Shown here one piece after another: positions 44,374 through 53,814 of a stretch of 64,000 bases of DNA. The position numbers were made by a program, and so were the translations under genes. Within the stretch, counting starts at the first letter, position 1. Every line of letters starts with the position of its first letter. This stretch comes from Bacteroidia bacterium. Its GTDB lineage: Bacteria; Bacteroidota; Bacteroidia; Palsa-965. The DNA is taken from NCBI GenBank assembly GCA_025454955.1, contig JALONL010000009.1, forward strand, positions 1 to 64,000. Reading direction: 5' to 3'. The notes beneath the pieces are model-generated. The model was not told where the DNA came from. It ran no database searches and saw only the letters and a list, made by a program, of their open reading frames with translations.

Positions 44374-46320
44374 ATGTCCAATAATGGTCATGGTCACAAT
44401 AAAGTGACCTTTGCCGGGCTGCTCATCACGCTCGGAATTATTTATGGCGATATCGGTACATCGCCGCTGTATGTGCTGAAAGCCATTGTGGGAGAAAAGC
44501 CCATTAACAGCGATTATGTGCTGGGCGGCCTTTCCTGCATAGTGTGGACACTTACCCTGCAAACCACCATTAAATACGTACTGCTCACCCTGCGCGCCGA
44601 TAACAACGGCGAAGGTGGAATTTTTGCCCTTTACACTTTAGTACGACGCACCAAAAAGAAATGGCTGCTTATTCCTGCCATAGTAGGCGGTTCCATGCTG
44701 CTGGCCGATGGTATTATTACCCCGCCAATTTCCGTGTCGTCGGCCGTGGAAGGATTGCGCTTTTTCGATCCCGAAATAAATACCATTCCCATTGTTATTG
44801 GCATTATTGCCTTGCTGTTCATGATTCAGCAATTCGGGTCGAAACTGGTGGGGCGTTTCTTCGGGCCAATTATGCTCATCTGGTTCAGTATGCTGGCGGT
44901 GCTGGGTATTGGACATATTATTGGCAATGTGGAAGTGCTTAAAGCGCTGAATCCTTACTATGCCTTTAAAATGCTCAGCGAGCACCGTGAATCGCTGGCG
45001 CTGCTGGGCGCAGTATTTCTTTGTACTACCGGAGCGGAAGCTCTTTACTCCGATCTCGGCCACTGCGGACGCAAGAACATTCGGGTTAGCTGGGGCTATG
45101 TAAAAGCAGCCCTTATTCTCAACTACTTCGGTCAGGGAGCCTGGCTTCTGGAGCACCAGGGGCAGTTGCTTAACGGAGCCAACCCATTCTACTCCGTAAT
45201 GCCCGAGTGGTTTAAGGTTACCGGCATTATCATAGCCACAGCCGCCGCCATTATTGCCAGCCAGGCCTTAATAAGCGGTTCGTTTACACTTATCAACGAA
45301 GCTATACGCCTCAACTTCTGGCCCAAAGTACGCATCAAGTACCCGTCAGACCTCAAAGGCCAGCTCTACATTCCGTCTATAAACTGGCTGCTCATGATTG
45401 GCTGTATCGGCGTGGTGCTGTACTTCCGCGAATCGTCGAACATGGAAGCCGCCTACGGTCTGGCCATCGTGATAACGATGCTGATGACCACCATGCTGCT
45501 GAGTTTTTACCTCTACATGAAACGATACCCGAACTGGCTCATCGTACTGCTCCTGTTTGTGTATCTCAGCATAGAATCGCTGTTTCTCATTGCCAACCTT
45601 GAGAAATTTGCACACGGCGGCTACATTACACTCATTATTGCCTCGGTGCTTATTCTGGTGATGTGGATCTGGTACGATGCCCGCAAAATCCGCAACCGTT
45701 ACGTGGAATTTGTAAAGGTGAAAGAATACCTCCCCCTGCTGGCCGAACTCAGCCAGGACACCTCCGTTTCCAAACACTCCACGCACTTAGTTTACCTCAC
45801 CAGCGCCGATCATAAAGACGATATCGAATCGAAAATTCTGTATTCCATTTTACAGAAACGCCCCAAACGCGCCGATGTATATTGGTTTGTGCACGTACAC
45901 GTAACCGACCAGCCCTACACCATGGAATACAAGGTAACCGAGCTCATGCCCAACGATGTATTCCGCATCGACTTCTACCTCGGTTTCCGTGTGCCCACCA
46001 AAATCAACCTGCTTTTCCGCAAGGTGGTTTCGGAAATGGTACAGAATCACGAAGTGGATATTACCAGCCGCTACGAATCGCTTAACCGAAAAAGCGTTAT
46101 CGGCGATTTCAGTTTCGTGGTGCTCGAAAAATATCTTTCGAACGATAACGAATTACCTGCCTACGAAAAAATCATTCTCGATATTTATTACTTCATGAAA
46201 CCCATTACGCTTTCCGAAGAAAGCGCCTTCGGCCTCGATACCAGTTCGGTGCTGGTGGAAAAAGTGCCCATTGTACTGGCTCCGGTAAGGGAAATAAATT
46301 TGAAACGAATAAAATGCTAA
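44374..46320 (+). CDS. kup: KUP-family potassium uptake transporter
   Basis: This 648-aa inner-membrane symporter imports K+ with H+. The N-terminal family signature is present (G-I-I-Y-G-D-I-G-T-S-P-L-Y near 22-34), followed by R-A-D-N-N-G-E-G-G-I-F-A-L-Y near 73-86, about 12 membrane helices to ~residue 440, and a ~200-residue cytoplasmic C-terminal domain. Length is typical. A TAATTTTG element at 44341-44348 may be its -7 box. A strong bidirectional terminator follows. Confidence 0.96.
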   Translation: MSNNGHGHNKVTFAGLLITLGIIYGDIGTSPLYVLKAIVGEKPINSDYVLGGLSCIVWTLTLQTTIKYVLLTLRADNNGEGGIFALYTLVRRTKKKWLLIPAIVGGSMLLADGIITPPISVSSAVEGLRFFDPEINTIPIVIGIIALLFMIQQFGSKLVGRFFGPIMLIWFSMLAVLGIGHIIGNVEVLKALNPYYAFKMLSEHRESLALLGAVFLCTTGAEALYSDLGHCGRKNIRVSWGYVKAALILNYFGQGAWLLEHQGQLLNGANPFYSVMPEWFKVTGIIIATAAAIIASQALISGSFTLINEAIRLNFWPKVRIKYPSDLKGQLYIPSINWLLMIGCIGVVLYFRESSNMEAAYGLAIVITMLMTTMLLSFYLYMKRYPNWLIVLLLFVYLSIESLFLIANLEKFAHGGYITLIIASVLILVMWIWYDARKIRNRYVEFVKVKEYLPLLAELSQDTSVSKHSTHLVYLTSADHKDDIESKILYSILQKRPKRADVYWFVHVHVTDQPYTMEYKVTELMPNDVFRIDFYLGFRVPTKINLLFRKVVSEMVQNHEVDITSRYESLNRKSVIGDFSFVVLEKYLSNDNELPAYEKIILDIYYFMKPITLSEESAFGLDTSSVLVEKVPIVLAPVREINLKRIKC

Positions 46321-46361
46321 AGCACAAAAAAAGCCGGAGAAATCCGGTTTTTTTGTGCTTT
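46319..46361. terminator. Bidirectional rho-independent terminator
   Basis: The stem AAAGCACAAAAAAAGCCGG pairs with CCGGTTTTTTTTGTGCTTT around a 6-nt loop. A- and T-tracts lie inside the stem, so it works in either direction. It sits right at the kup stop codon, facing the convergent lipoprotein gene. Confidence 0.85.
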
Positions 46362-46487
46362 AGCTGCGAAAAGTTTACTTCGCCGAAGGCGATAAACTTT
46401 TCGCTTTTCTGAATGCAGTCTCCGGACTTCATTCACAAAAAAGATCCCGTCAGGCAGAAAGCCAAAAAGAATCGTTAACAAACCCTG

Positions 46488-47171
46488 TTACTTAATTTCC
46501 GGCGAAAGAATTACCGCCTGCACCTGCACCTTCATTTTTTTCAGCACCGGTTCAGAGCTCAGCACAATTTGGTCGCCCAGCACGCGTGCGAGTTCGGGTT
46601 GCTCCATAAACGCATACACCTCGGGCGATTCCACCAACTGCACCGAAATTCCGCTCTTCTCCAATTTACCGCCTTCCCAGCCTGCCGAACCTCCGCCATA
46701 ATCCCAACCAAAGCCCGAAAACTTAAACGGCTTACCGTTTATGGCCTCCAGCTGTTCGAGTGTGATGCCGGGCAGCACACCTGTTTTCGATTTCCAGCGG
46801 CCTTTGTATTCAATGGGTTTGTCGGCCACCATCGGGCTGCTGAGCCGCAGGTAGGCAATGCTGCTTTGTGGTTGATCGTTTTGCCACACAATGGCTACTT
46901 CGTCGGGAGTGTCTTTGTATAAAAACGTGGCCATTTCCCACGAGGCTTCGGGGCCCCAGAGTGTATCGGTTTTTACATTGGCCTGGCCAAATTGTGTGCG
47001 CAAAGCGGCTTCTGAATTATACTGCAATAAACTGTCGATGAGCGTTACCGGCGTGTTTACTGTAACGGGTGTATCGGCCCTGGCAATGCTTCCGGTGTTG
47101 TTTTCGGGTGTGGCGGGAGAACCGCAGGCCGCAGCCAGCAGTAAAAAAAACAGATAATAAGCGCGGTTCAT
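46488..47171 (-). CDS. Lipoprotein of unknown function
   Basis: The chosen start, ATG 47171, gives the signal M-N-R-A-Y-Y-L-F-F-L-L-L-A-A-A-C with lipobox A-A-A-C. The mature part has a Thr/Pro linker and a ~180-residue domain with W-G-P-E-A-S-W-E-M-A and F-K-F-S-G-F-G-W-D-Y-G-G-G. No family was recognised. It is divergent from the SH3 gene (85 bp apart) and convergent with kup. Confidence 0.72.
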   Translation of the reverse strand: MNRAYYLFFLLLAAACGSPATPENNTGSIARADTPVTVNTPVTLIDSLLQYNSEAALRTQFGQANVKTDTLWGPEASWEMATFLYKDTPDEVAIVWQNDQPQSSIAYLRLSSPMVADKPIEYKGRWKSKTGVLPGITLEQLEAINGKPFKFSGFGWDYGGGSAGWEGGKLEKSGISVQLVESPEVYAFMEQPELARVLGDQIVLSSEPVLKKMKVQVQAVILSPEIK

Positions 47172-47256
47172 AGTGGAGATCATGATAACTTGGTGCAAAT
47201 TAGTGCGAAATTTAACTCAGCACAAATTTACCGCGACTCCCGAAATACAACGCATT

Positions 47257-47595
47257 ATGATTTTCCGCTGCATCAAAGCCTACACTGTAACTTATGAAAA
47301 CCCGATTGAAGTAAAACGGGGCGATACCATTATTGCCGGAAAATTCGACACCGACTGGCCCGCATTCCGCTGGTGCAAAGGTCCCGACGGCCGCGAAGGC
47401 TGGATGCCCGACGATTTGCTGGACGAAACAAACGGCACATTCACCGCCAACACCGATTACAGCGCCCGCGAACTTGGTGTACACGAAGATGCCGTAATTG
47501 AAGGCTTATTCGAAAACGGAGGCTGGTGGTGGTGCCGCAACAGCAAGGGTGACCAAGGCTGGGTGCCCGAAACACATCTGGAAATGATCGATTAA
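47257..47595 (+). CDS. SH3-like domain protein (variant SH3)
   Basis: This 112-aa cytoplasmic protein starts at ATG 47257 (M-I-F-R-C-I-K-A-Y); earlier codons of the open frame overlap the upstream regulatory region. It contains two SH3-like barrels (A-Y-T-V-T-Y-E-N-P-I-E-V-K-R-G-D and W-C-K-G-P-D-G-R-E-G-W-M-P; then W-W-W-C-R-N-S-K-G-D-Q-G-W-V-P) as in the variant-SH3 families, which bind peptides or cell-wall features. No signal peptide. Function unknown. Confidence 0.85.
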   Translation: MIFRCIKAYTVTYENPIEVKRGDTIIAGKFDTDWPAFRWCKGPDGREGWMPDDLLDETNGTFTANTDYSARELGVHEDAVIEGLFENGGWWWCRNSKGDQGWVPETHLEMID

Positions 47596-47606
47596 CTGCC
47601 TTTCGC

Positions 47607-48683
47607 TCAACGCGACGGAGCAGCAAAACGCCTGTCGTTTACAAAAGCCGAATCGGAAAGGGTGAGCAGGAAAGCCACCAACTGCTTTTGCTGCAAAGGT
47701 GTGAGTTGTGCGCCGCCCGTTCTTACGGTGCCCATGCGGCTGTCCACATTGGCAGAAGAATGTACGCCGTGGCTGTAAAAGTTCACCACTTCTTCGAGGG
47801 TGGCAAAACGCCCGTCGTGCATGTAAGGTGCGGTGAAAGCGAGGTTGCGCAGCGAGGGTGTTTTGAATTTTCCGTAGTCGGTGGTTTTGCCGGTAATTTT
47901 TCCGCGGCCGGCATCGGGGTATGCGAAGGGATTGAAAATGCTGTCGAGGCCGTTGTTGCTGAACTGGCCGGTGGTGCCCAGGGCATCGGCATCGGTGGTG
48001 TGGCAGTGCAGGCAGTCGGCTTTGGTCATGTCGTTGGCCAGTTCGAAACCGGCGCGTTCATCGGGTGTAAAGCGGGCGCGGTTGGTAATGGCCAGGTCGT
48101 ATTTGGAGCGGTTTGAAATGAGTGTGCGCTCGAACTGTGCAATGGCGCGGGCAATGCGCACACTGTCTATGCGCGTATCGCCAAAGGCAGCGGCAAAACG
48201 GCGGCGGTAAAATTGGCTGCGGGCAATGCGCTTTTCGGCGGCGGGCCAGTTGAGGTTCATTTCGTCGTGCGCACGCACGGGCTCAAACACCTGTGCCTCC
48301 ATACTTGCCGCGCGTCCGTCCCAGAAATAAGCCGGATACCAGGCCAGATTAAACAGCGGCAGTGTATTGCGCCGTTGCTTCACCCCGTTTATTCCTTTGC
48401 TGAAAGCCATAGGCCCGTCGCTGAAAGCGGCCTCCTGACGGTGACAGCTTGCGCAGGAGATAGTGCTGTCGGCACTGAGAATGGGATCGTAAAAAAGAAA
48501 ACGACCAAGTTCTGCCCCTTCCACCGTCACCGGATTATCGGCAGCCACAGGCATGGGCGGAAAAAAGCTGAGTTTGGGAAACGGATAAGGTTTGGGCTCC
48601 CGCTGTTTGCCCAGCGCCGACATCATCAGCACCGATACAAACAGCGGGATTGCCCATAAAATTGTTGCTCTTAATCCGTTCAT
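47607..48683 (-). CDS. Di-haem cytochrome c peroxidase (MauG/CcpA family)
   Basis: This 358-aa periplasmic protein has a signal peptide at ~1-25 and two c-type haem sites: C77-A-S-C80-H81 and C224-L-H-C227-H228, with M-H-D-G-R-F near the C-terminus as the expected distal region. It reduces hydrogen peroxide, or in the MauG-like branch oxidises a protein partner. Length and haem spacing fit. It is 10 bp from the end of the T9SS-protein gene upstream, on the same strand. Confidence 0.94.
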   Translation of the reverse strand: MNGLRATILWAIPLFVSVLMMSALGKQREPKPYPFPKLSFFPPMPVAADNPVTVEGAELGRFLFYDPILSADSTISCASCHRQEAAFSDGPMAFSKGINGVKQRRNTLPLFNLAWYPAYFWDGRAASMEAQVFEPVRAHDEMNLNWPAAEKRIARSQFYRRRFAAAFGDTRIDSVRIARAIAQFERTLISNRSKYDLAITNRARFTPDERAGFELANDMTKADCLHCHTTDADALGTTGQFSNNGLDSIFNPFAYPDAGRGKITGKTTDYGKFKTPSLRNLAFTAPYMHDGRFATLEEVVNFYSHGVHSSANVDSRMGTVRTGGAQLTPLQQKQLVAFLLTLSDSAFVNDRRFAAPSR

Positions 48684-48693
48684 TGCAATAGCG

Positions 48694-49584
48694 TTAGCGT
48701 TGCAGAATTACTTTATGCGTTTCGGTTTTCTTGTTGGTAATTACGCGCAGGAAGTAAGTACCGTTGGGGTATTCGCTGAGATCAATCCAGAACTTGGTAG
48801 GACTCACGCCATAACGTTTCAGCAGCTTGCCATCCACACTCAGCAGTTCAATGCCTTCGATAATGTGATACTCCTGAAGTTTCTGTGCTTCAATATTCAC
48901 AATACCGGTAGAAGGGGTGGGATATACACGCAGGTATTCGGCCTGATTGTCCTTTCCGGCAGTGTGAAAAATGGTGAGGTGCTGGTTGAAATTGTCAATC
49001 ATCCAGCCCTCGCGCCCATTGCTCACCGAATCAGTCACAATGCGGAAACGGGTTTGAAACGTGGTGGTGAACTGAATCAGGTATGACGCATCAAAACACA
49101 GCCAGATGTCGCGCCAGTTGGTGTCCACACCGGTAAAAGCCAGCATGGTCTGATCAACCGTGGAAGAATCGTAGCCGTAGAAATTATACACGTACGGGTT
49201 GTTGAAGCAGTTTTGCCAGGTTACACCATTGTCAATAGTGTATTCCACAAACGCATAATCGGCAGCACTGTCGATGTGAAATTTCTGTTTCCACTGTATA
49301 GCCATAATACCAACTGGCGGAGGCTGATTGAGCGGAAATACGACCGAAGCATTGGCATTTACCGCACAGGCATTTACCGTATCGGTAATGAGTACGTTGG
49401 GCGTGGAGGCCGGTGCATTGAAAATAGTTTTTTGCGGCGGGCCCACCTGCCACACATTACCGCTGTCGAGCGTGTAGGGTGCCGGCTGCATATCATTGCC
49501 GTCGAAATACTGCGTGGCACTCATTTGTGCATCCGCAGCAATGGCAGTAAGGCCGGTAAAGAGAAGGAGTACAATTTTTTTCAT
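48694..49584 (-). CDS. T9SS type A sorting-domain protein
   Basis: This 296-aa secreted protein has the signal peptide M-K-K-I-V-L-L-L-F ... A-A-D-A-Q. Residues ~95-215 form a jelly-roll-like region (W-K-Q-K-F-H-I-D-S-A; V-E-Y-T-I-D-N-G-V-T-W; W-M-I-D-N-F) seen in carbohydrate- or cell-binding modules. The C-terminal ~75 residues (L-R-V-Y-P-T-P-S-T-G ... G-T-Y-F-L-R-V-I-T) are the type A sorting domain. Ten bp separate it from the peroxidase gene; shared transcription is possible, though the functional link is unclear. Confidence 0.9.
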   Translation of the reverse strand: MKKIVLLLFTGLTAIAADAQMSATQYFDGNDMQPAPYTLDSGNVWQVGPPQKTIFNAPASTPNVLITDTVNACAVNANASVVFPLNQPPPVGIMAIQWKQKFHIDSAADYAFVEYTIDNGVTWQNCFNNPYVYNFYGYDSSTVDQTMLAFTGVDTNWRDIWLCFDASYLIQFTTTFQTRFRIVTDSVSNGREGWMIDNFNQHLTIFHTAGKDNQAEYLRVYPTPSTGIVNIEAQKLQEYHIIEGIELLSVDGKLLKRYGVSPTKFWIDLSEYPNGTYFLRVITNKKTETHKVILQR

Positions 49585-49785
49585 AGGCGTGGGAATGGGT
49601 TGGGTTTATGAATCAAATCTATAACTGAGAATAATATTCTCCAACCCGCTCTTTCAATATTCTTACGTGTTCAGCCAACAAACACACAGCGGTTGCTGAA
49701 ATTCAACAAACCGGCCCGCAAACTGTTAGTAATACATAAATACGCACCATACAATAAATTCACGTCGAATACCGACCTTTACATT

Positions 49786-50883
49786 ATGCCCGGCTACCGT
49801 TTCTCCAAATTCTCCAAAAAAGATGACCAGTCGCCGTTCGACCGGTTGTTTGATATATTCCGCGAAGTCCTCACCCACACCTCGGGCGATGTAAACGAGG
49901 CACTGGCGTGGATGAACGAACTCGACCGCGAGTACAAGCTCACCGACAACAACTACGGCATGGGCGATTTTATAGAAGACCTGAAAAAGCGCGGCTACCT
50001 GCAGGAAAACCCGCAGGACGGAAGTTTTGCCATTACCTCCAAAATGGAGCAAAGCATTCGCCAAAGCTCGCTCGATCAGATTTTCGGTAAACTGCGCAAG
50101 TCGCGTACGCGCGGAAATCACAAAACACCTTACAGCGGCCGTGGCGACGAACTTACCAGCGACCGCCGCCCGTTTCAGTTTGGCGATGCGCCCGAGCAGA
50201 TAGACATGACCGCCAGTATGCGCAATGCGCAGATACATCACGGCACCGGCGAGTTTGCCATGAGCGAAGACGATCTCGAAATAATTGAGCAGGAGCACAA
50301 AACACAAACCTCCACCGTGCTCATGATCGACATTTCGCACTCCATGATTTTGTATGGCGAAGACCGCATTACGCCCGCCAAAAAAGTGGCCATGGCCCTG
50401 GCCGAACTCATTACACGCCGCTACCCGAAAGACACGCTCGACATAATCGTATTCGGCAACGATGCCTGGCAGATCGAACTCAAAGACCTGCCCTATTTGC
50501 AGGTGGGCCCGTATCACACCAACACCGTGGCCGGGCTCGATCTGGCAATGGACATTCTGCGCCGCCGCAAAAATCCGAACAAACAGATTTTTATGATTAC
50601 CGACGGCAAGCCCAGTTGCCTCAAACAGGGCGAGGAATACTACATGAACAGTTTCGGCCTCGACCGCAAAATTGTGGCCCAGTGCCTCAACCGCGCCCAC
50701 GCCTGCCGACGCGTACACATACCCGTAACCACGTTTATGATTGCCAAAGACCCCTATCTGCAACAGTTTGTGGAAGAATTCACCGATGCCAATCAGGGCC
50801 GGGCATTTTACACTTCATTGAAAGGCCTGGGCGATTACATTTTTGAAGACTACACCACCAACCGCCGCAAACGTGTACGCTGA
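49786..50883 (+). CDS. VWA domain protein of a MoxR-VWA operon
   Basis: This 365-aa cytoplasmic protein starts at ATG 49786 (M-P-G-Y-R-F-S-K-F). The N-terminal ~170 residues are helical; the VWA fold carries the MIDAS motif D182-I-S-H-S186, with I-T-D-G-K-P-S near 265. VWA proteins of this kind pair with MoxR AAA+ ATPases to remodel or insert metal centres in client proteins. Two genes follow closely: a transglutaminase-like gene 5 bp away and the ATPase gene after it. Confidence 0.9.
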   Translation: MPGYRFSKFSKKDDQSPFDRLFDIFREVLTHTSGDVNEALAWMNELDREYKLTDNNYGMGDFIEDLKKRGYLQENPQDGSFAITSKMEQSIRQSSLDQIFGKLRKSRTRGNHKTPYSGRGDELTSDRRPFQFGDAPEQIDMTASMRNAQIHHGTGEFAMSEDDLEIIEQEHKTQTSTVLMIDISHSMILYGEDRITPAKKVAMALAELITRRYPKDTLDIIVFGNDAWQIELKDLPYLQVGPYHTNTVAGLDLAMDILRRRKNPNKQIFMITDGKPSCLKQGEEYYMNSFGLDRKIVAQCLNRAHACRRVHIPVTTFMIAKDPYLQQFVEEFTDANQGRAFYTSLKGLGDYIFEDYTTNRRKRVR

Positions 50884-50887
50884 TTGT

Positions 50888-51457
50888 ATGGCGCAGGAAA
50901 TTGATTTTTCACTCAGTTCGCCGCAACCGGTTACGCAGGCTTTTGCCGCCGCAGGCATTACCCGCTTTGCCGATGCAGTAACGTATGTGCGCAAACTCCG
51001 CTACGGCCGCATTAGCCAGCGCAACAACTGTATGCTGGTGCTTACCGAGCAACGCGGCACCTGCTCCTCCAAACACCAGTTGCTGGCCTTGCTGGCAGTG
51101 GAAAACGACAGGCCCGACATACAATTAGTGGAGCTGCTTTTCCGCATGAACGAAAGAAATGTGCCCGGCACCGGTGCAGTGCTTGCCCGCCACAACCTGC
51201 CCTACATGCCCGAAGCACACAACTATTTACGTGCCGGTGATACCCTAATCGATGCCACGTCCGAAAATGTGCGCATTGATTATGAAGGCGATAAAATTTC
51301 GGAAATCGTTATTTCGCCGCACCGCACCACCGAAGAAAAAATGGCCGCACACCGCACCGCGCTCGAACACTGGCGCAATAGTCATGCGCAGGCCGCTGCA
51401 TACACGTTAAACGAATTATACACCATCCGCGAAAGCTGCATTGCCGCAATCGCCTAA
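50888..51457 (+). CDS. Transglutaminase-like conserved protein
   Basis: This 189-aa protein starts at ATG 50888, 5 bp after the VWA gene. It carries a Cys-His-Asp pattern of the transglutaminase/papain-like fold: C59 in G-T-C-S-S-K-H, H111 in E-A-H-N-Y, and D122 in L-I-D-A-T. These three are in the right order and spacing for a catalytic triad. No signal peptide is visible. Its position between VWA and MoxR genes suggests a part in the same process. The enzyme class is an inference from the triad. Confidence 0.7.
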   Translation: MAQEIDFSLSSPQPVTQAFAAAGITRFADAVTYVRKLRYGRISQRNNCMLVLTEQRGTCSSKHQLLALLAVENDRPDIQLVELLFRMNERNVPGTGAVLARHNLPYMPEAHNYLRAGDTLIDATSENVRIDYEGDKISEIVISPHRTTEEKMAAHRTALEHWRNSHAQAAAYTLNELYTIRESCIAAIA

Positions 51458-51458
51458 A

Positions 51459-52940
51459 ATGAAAAATACAGCCGTGAGCAATTCACCTTCCATTCACACC
51501 CTCGGCGAACTTATTGCCGCCGGTTACACACCCAAATCCATCAAACAGGAACTGCGCGATAACCTGCTGGCGCGGCTCAAGGCCAAAGCACCCTTGTTTG
51601 AAGGCATTATCGGTTATCAGGACACCGTAATTCCCGATCTCGAACGCGCCATTCTTTCGCGCCACAATATTAACCTGCTGGGCCTTCGCGGACAGGCCAA
51701 AACGCGTATTGCGCGGCTCATGGTGAATTTGCTCGACGAATGGATTCCGGTAGTAAAAGACTCCGAACTGAACGACGATCCGCTGCAACCCCTCTCGCGC
51801 CATGCCCGCGATCTGGTGGCCGAAAAAGGCAACGCCACACCCATAGAATGGATGCACCGCAGCGAACGCTTTGCCGAAAAATTAGCCACACCCGATGTGT
51901 CGGTGGCCGACCTGATTGGCGATGTGGATCCGATTAAAGCGGCCAACATGAAACTCAATTACAGCGACGAGCGGGTAATACACTACGGCATTATTCCGCG
52001 GGCCAACCGCTGCATTTTCGTAATCAACGAATTGCCCGATTTGCAGGCGCGCATACAGGTGGCGCTGTTTAATATTCTGCAGGAAGGCGATATTCAGATA
52101 CGCGGTTTCAAACTGCGGCTGCCGCTGGATATTCAGTTTGTGTTTACGGCCAATCCCGAAGATTATACCAACCGCGGTTCCATAGTAACGCCGCTCAAAG
52201 ACCGTATCGGCAGCCAGATACTTACGCATTACCCGAAAGACATTGAAACCGCCAAACTGATTACGCAGCAGGAAGCCCGTTCGCGGCAGGATGCGGCGGC
52301 AGTGATTCATGTGCCCGATGCGGCGCTGAGCATTCTGGAACAAATTGGTTTTGAAGCGCGCGAAAGCGAGTTTATTGATGCCAAGAGCGGTGTTTCGGCG
52401 CGTTTGAGTATTTCGGCCTATGAAAATCTCATCAGTGCAGCCGAGCGCCGGGCGATTTTAAACGGCGAAGCCGAAACGATGGTGCGCATTACCGATTTTG
52501 CGGCCGTCATTCCGGCCATTACCGGTAAAGTGGAAATGGTATATGAAGGCGAGCAGGAAGGCGCGGCCGGTGTGGCGCAGCACCTTATCGGCAAAGCCAT
52601 ACGCACGTTGTTTCCCACCTATTTCCCTTCGCCCGAAAAGCTGAAGAAGAAAACCGAAACAAGTCCCTATCAGCCCATTATCGACTGGTTTGGCGAAGGA
52701 AATACGCTCGACCTTACGGCCGATATGCCTGCACGCACCTACACGGCTGCGCTGAGTGTGGTGGATGGTTTGGATGAACTGGTGACCAAACATTACCCGG
52801 CTGCCGAAGGAATGCAAAAGCTGTTTCTGATGGAACTTGTGCTTCACGGACTTTCCGAATACTCCCGACTGAGCCGCAATTCGCTCAACTCCGGTGCGCG
52901 TTTCGGCGATCTGATGGGATCCATGCTGGGCGGCGAATAA
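51459..52940 (+). CDS. MoxR-type AAA+ ATPase (magnesium-chelatase-like)
   Basis: This 493-aa protein starts at ATG 51459 (alternative TTG at 51441). Residues ~60-320 carry an AAA+ module with Walker A G-L-R-G-Q-A-K-T (about 75-83), a Walker-B-like region I-F-V-I-N-E-L-P, and sensor motifs F-T-A-N-P-E-D-Y-T. It resembles the magnesium chelatase/MoxR/RavA group and probably works with the VWA protein encoded two genes upstream. Note that Walker B has N-E where D-E is usual. The C-terminal part (~330-490) is helical. Confidence 0.88.
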   Translation: MKNTAVSNSPSIHTLGELIAAGYTPKSIKQELRDNLLARLKAKAPLFEGIIGYQDTVIPDLERAILSRHNINLLGLRGQAKTRIARLMVNLLDEWIPVVKDSELNDDPLQPLSRHARDLVAEKGNATPIEWMHRSERFAEKLATPDVSVADLIGDVDPIKAANMKLNYSDERVIHYGIIPRANRCIFVINELPDLQARIQVALFNILQEGDIQIRGFKLRLPLDIQFVFTANPEDYTNRGSIVTPLKDRIGSQILTHYPKDIETAKLITQQEARSRQDAAAVIHVPDAALSILEQIGFEARESEFIDAKSGVSARLSISAYENLISAAERRAILNGEAETMVRITDFAAVIPAITGKVEMVYEGEQEGAAGVAQHLIGKAIRTLFPTYFPSPEKLKKKTETSPYQPIIDWFGEGNTLDLTADMPARTYTAALSVVDGLDELVTKHYPAAEGMQKLFLMELVLHGLSEYSRLSRNSLNSGARFGDLMGSMLGGE

Positions 52941-53067
52941 GGTTTTGTTTAGCGTTTCAGCTAAAAATGCGATTAAGAATGAATTTTTCCTTCGCATAAT
53001 TTTGGAAAGACAGTGAAAATGGTTATATCTTAGTGAACTGTGCAACCTACACACACTCTGCACAGTG

Positions 53068-53075
53068 AAAGGAGG
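53068..53075 (+). promoter_or_regulatory. Strong Shine-Dalgarno sequence
   Basis: AAAGGAGG lies 5 bp before ATG 53080. Such a perfect anti-SD match is unusual in Bacteroidota genes, and it decides the start in favour of ATG 53080 over GTG 53065. Confidence 0.7.
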
Positions 53076-53079
53076 CACC

Positions 53080-53814
53080 ATGACACTTTTTGCACAAGAG
53101 CTTACCGCACACACCGGCAGGCTGCGCGGGCAATCGGTTGCCGACCGGGAAACACCCCTGAGTACTGGTTCTAAACCGGAACCACTTGCCGCAGTTAGCC
53201 CCGATTCGTTTCAAACCTGGCGGAGCATTCGTTTCCGCGATCCCTTGCTGCTGGTAGTTGTACCACTTGCATCGCTGGCTTTTTATGCGCTGGCGCTCAG
53301 CGTTTCGGCCATTTCCTCGAAGCTGGGCACGGCGGCCATACATTCCATCGGTTTGGGCATACCCGCCATCTGGGCCGTTTACCTTCTGGCCGATTATTTG
53401 CGTTTCCGCAACTGGAAAGCCCGTCTGCCCTTTACCGTGGCCGGCTGGGAAAATGTAGTAAACCATACTGCCTTCGAAACCGGCGTATGGCGGCACGCCG
53501 AGGTAAAAATTGTACTCAACCCCGGCGTGTTGCCCGAACAGGAAAAGCATTTTGCCGCAGGCATAATTGTATTTGCCCACCTCGCCAATTACAGCTACGG
53601 CGAACGCTTTGCCGGCGATCCGCGTCATTATTGGAACACCGATATTCTCTCGGCATCCGGCAGTATGGATATAAACGTGGCCGCATTGTTCATAGGCCTG
53701 TGTACCAAGAAACTTACACACGCCGCGCAACGCTATCCCGGCTGTTTGAAACGGGTGGAGATTACACTCTCCGGCGATCCGTTTATTGCCGATCCCGACG
53801 ATGAACATCACTAA
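53080..53814 (+). CDS. Hypothetical membrane protein
   Basis: This 244-aa protein starts at ATG 53080 behind the Shine-Dalgarno sequence. Two membrane helices, near 55-75 and 85-105 (L-L-L-V-V-V-P-L-A-S-L-A-F-Y and I-P-A-I-W-A-V-Y-L-L-A), are followed by a cytoplasmic domain of ~135 residues with F-P-/H-A-E-V-K-I-V-L-N-P-G. I do not recognise a family. Its last codons and stop lie in the left arm of the palindromic element at 53803-53938. Confidence 0.75.
   Translation: MTLFAQELTAHTGRLRGQSVADRETPLSTGSKPEPLAAVSPDSFQTWRSIRFRDPLLLVVVPLASLAFYALALSVSAISSKLGTAAIHSIGLGIPAIWAVYLLADYLRFRNWKARLPFTVAGWENVVNHTAFETGVWRHAEVKIVLNPGVLPEQEKHFAAGIIVFAHLANYSYGERFAGDPRHYWNTDILSASGSMDINVAALFIGLCTKKLTHAAQRYPGCLKRVEITLSGDPFIADPDDEHH

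Noticed and set aside
49726..50763. 345-codon antisense ORF
   Set aside because: Shadow of the VWA gene; the plus-strand frame carries the MIDAS motif.
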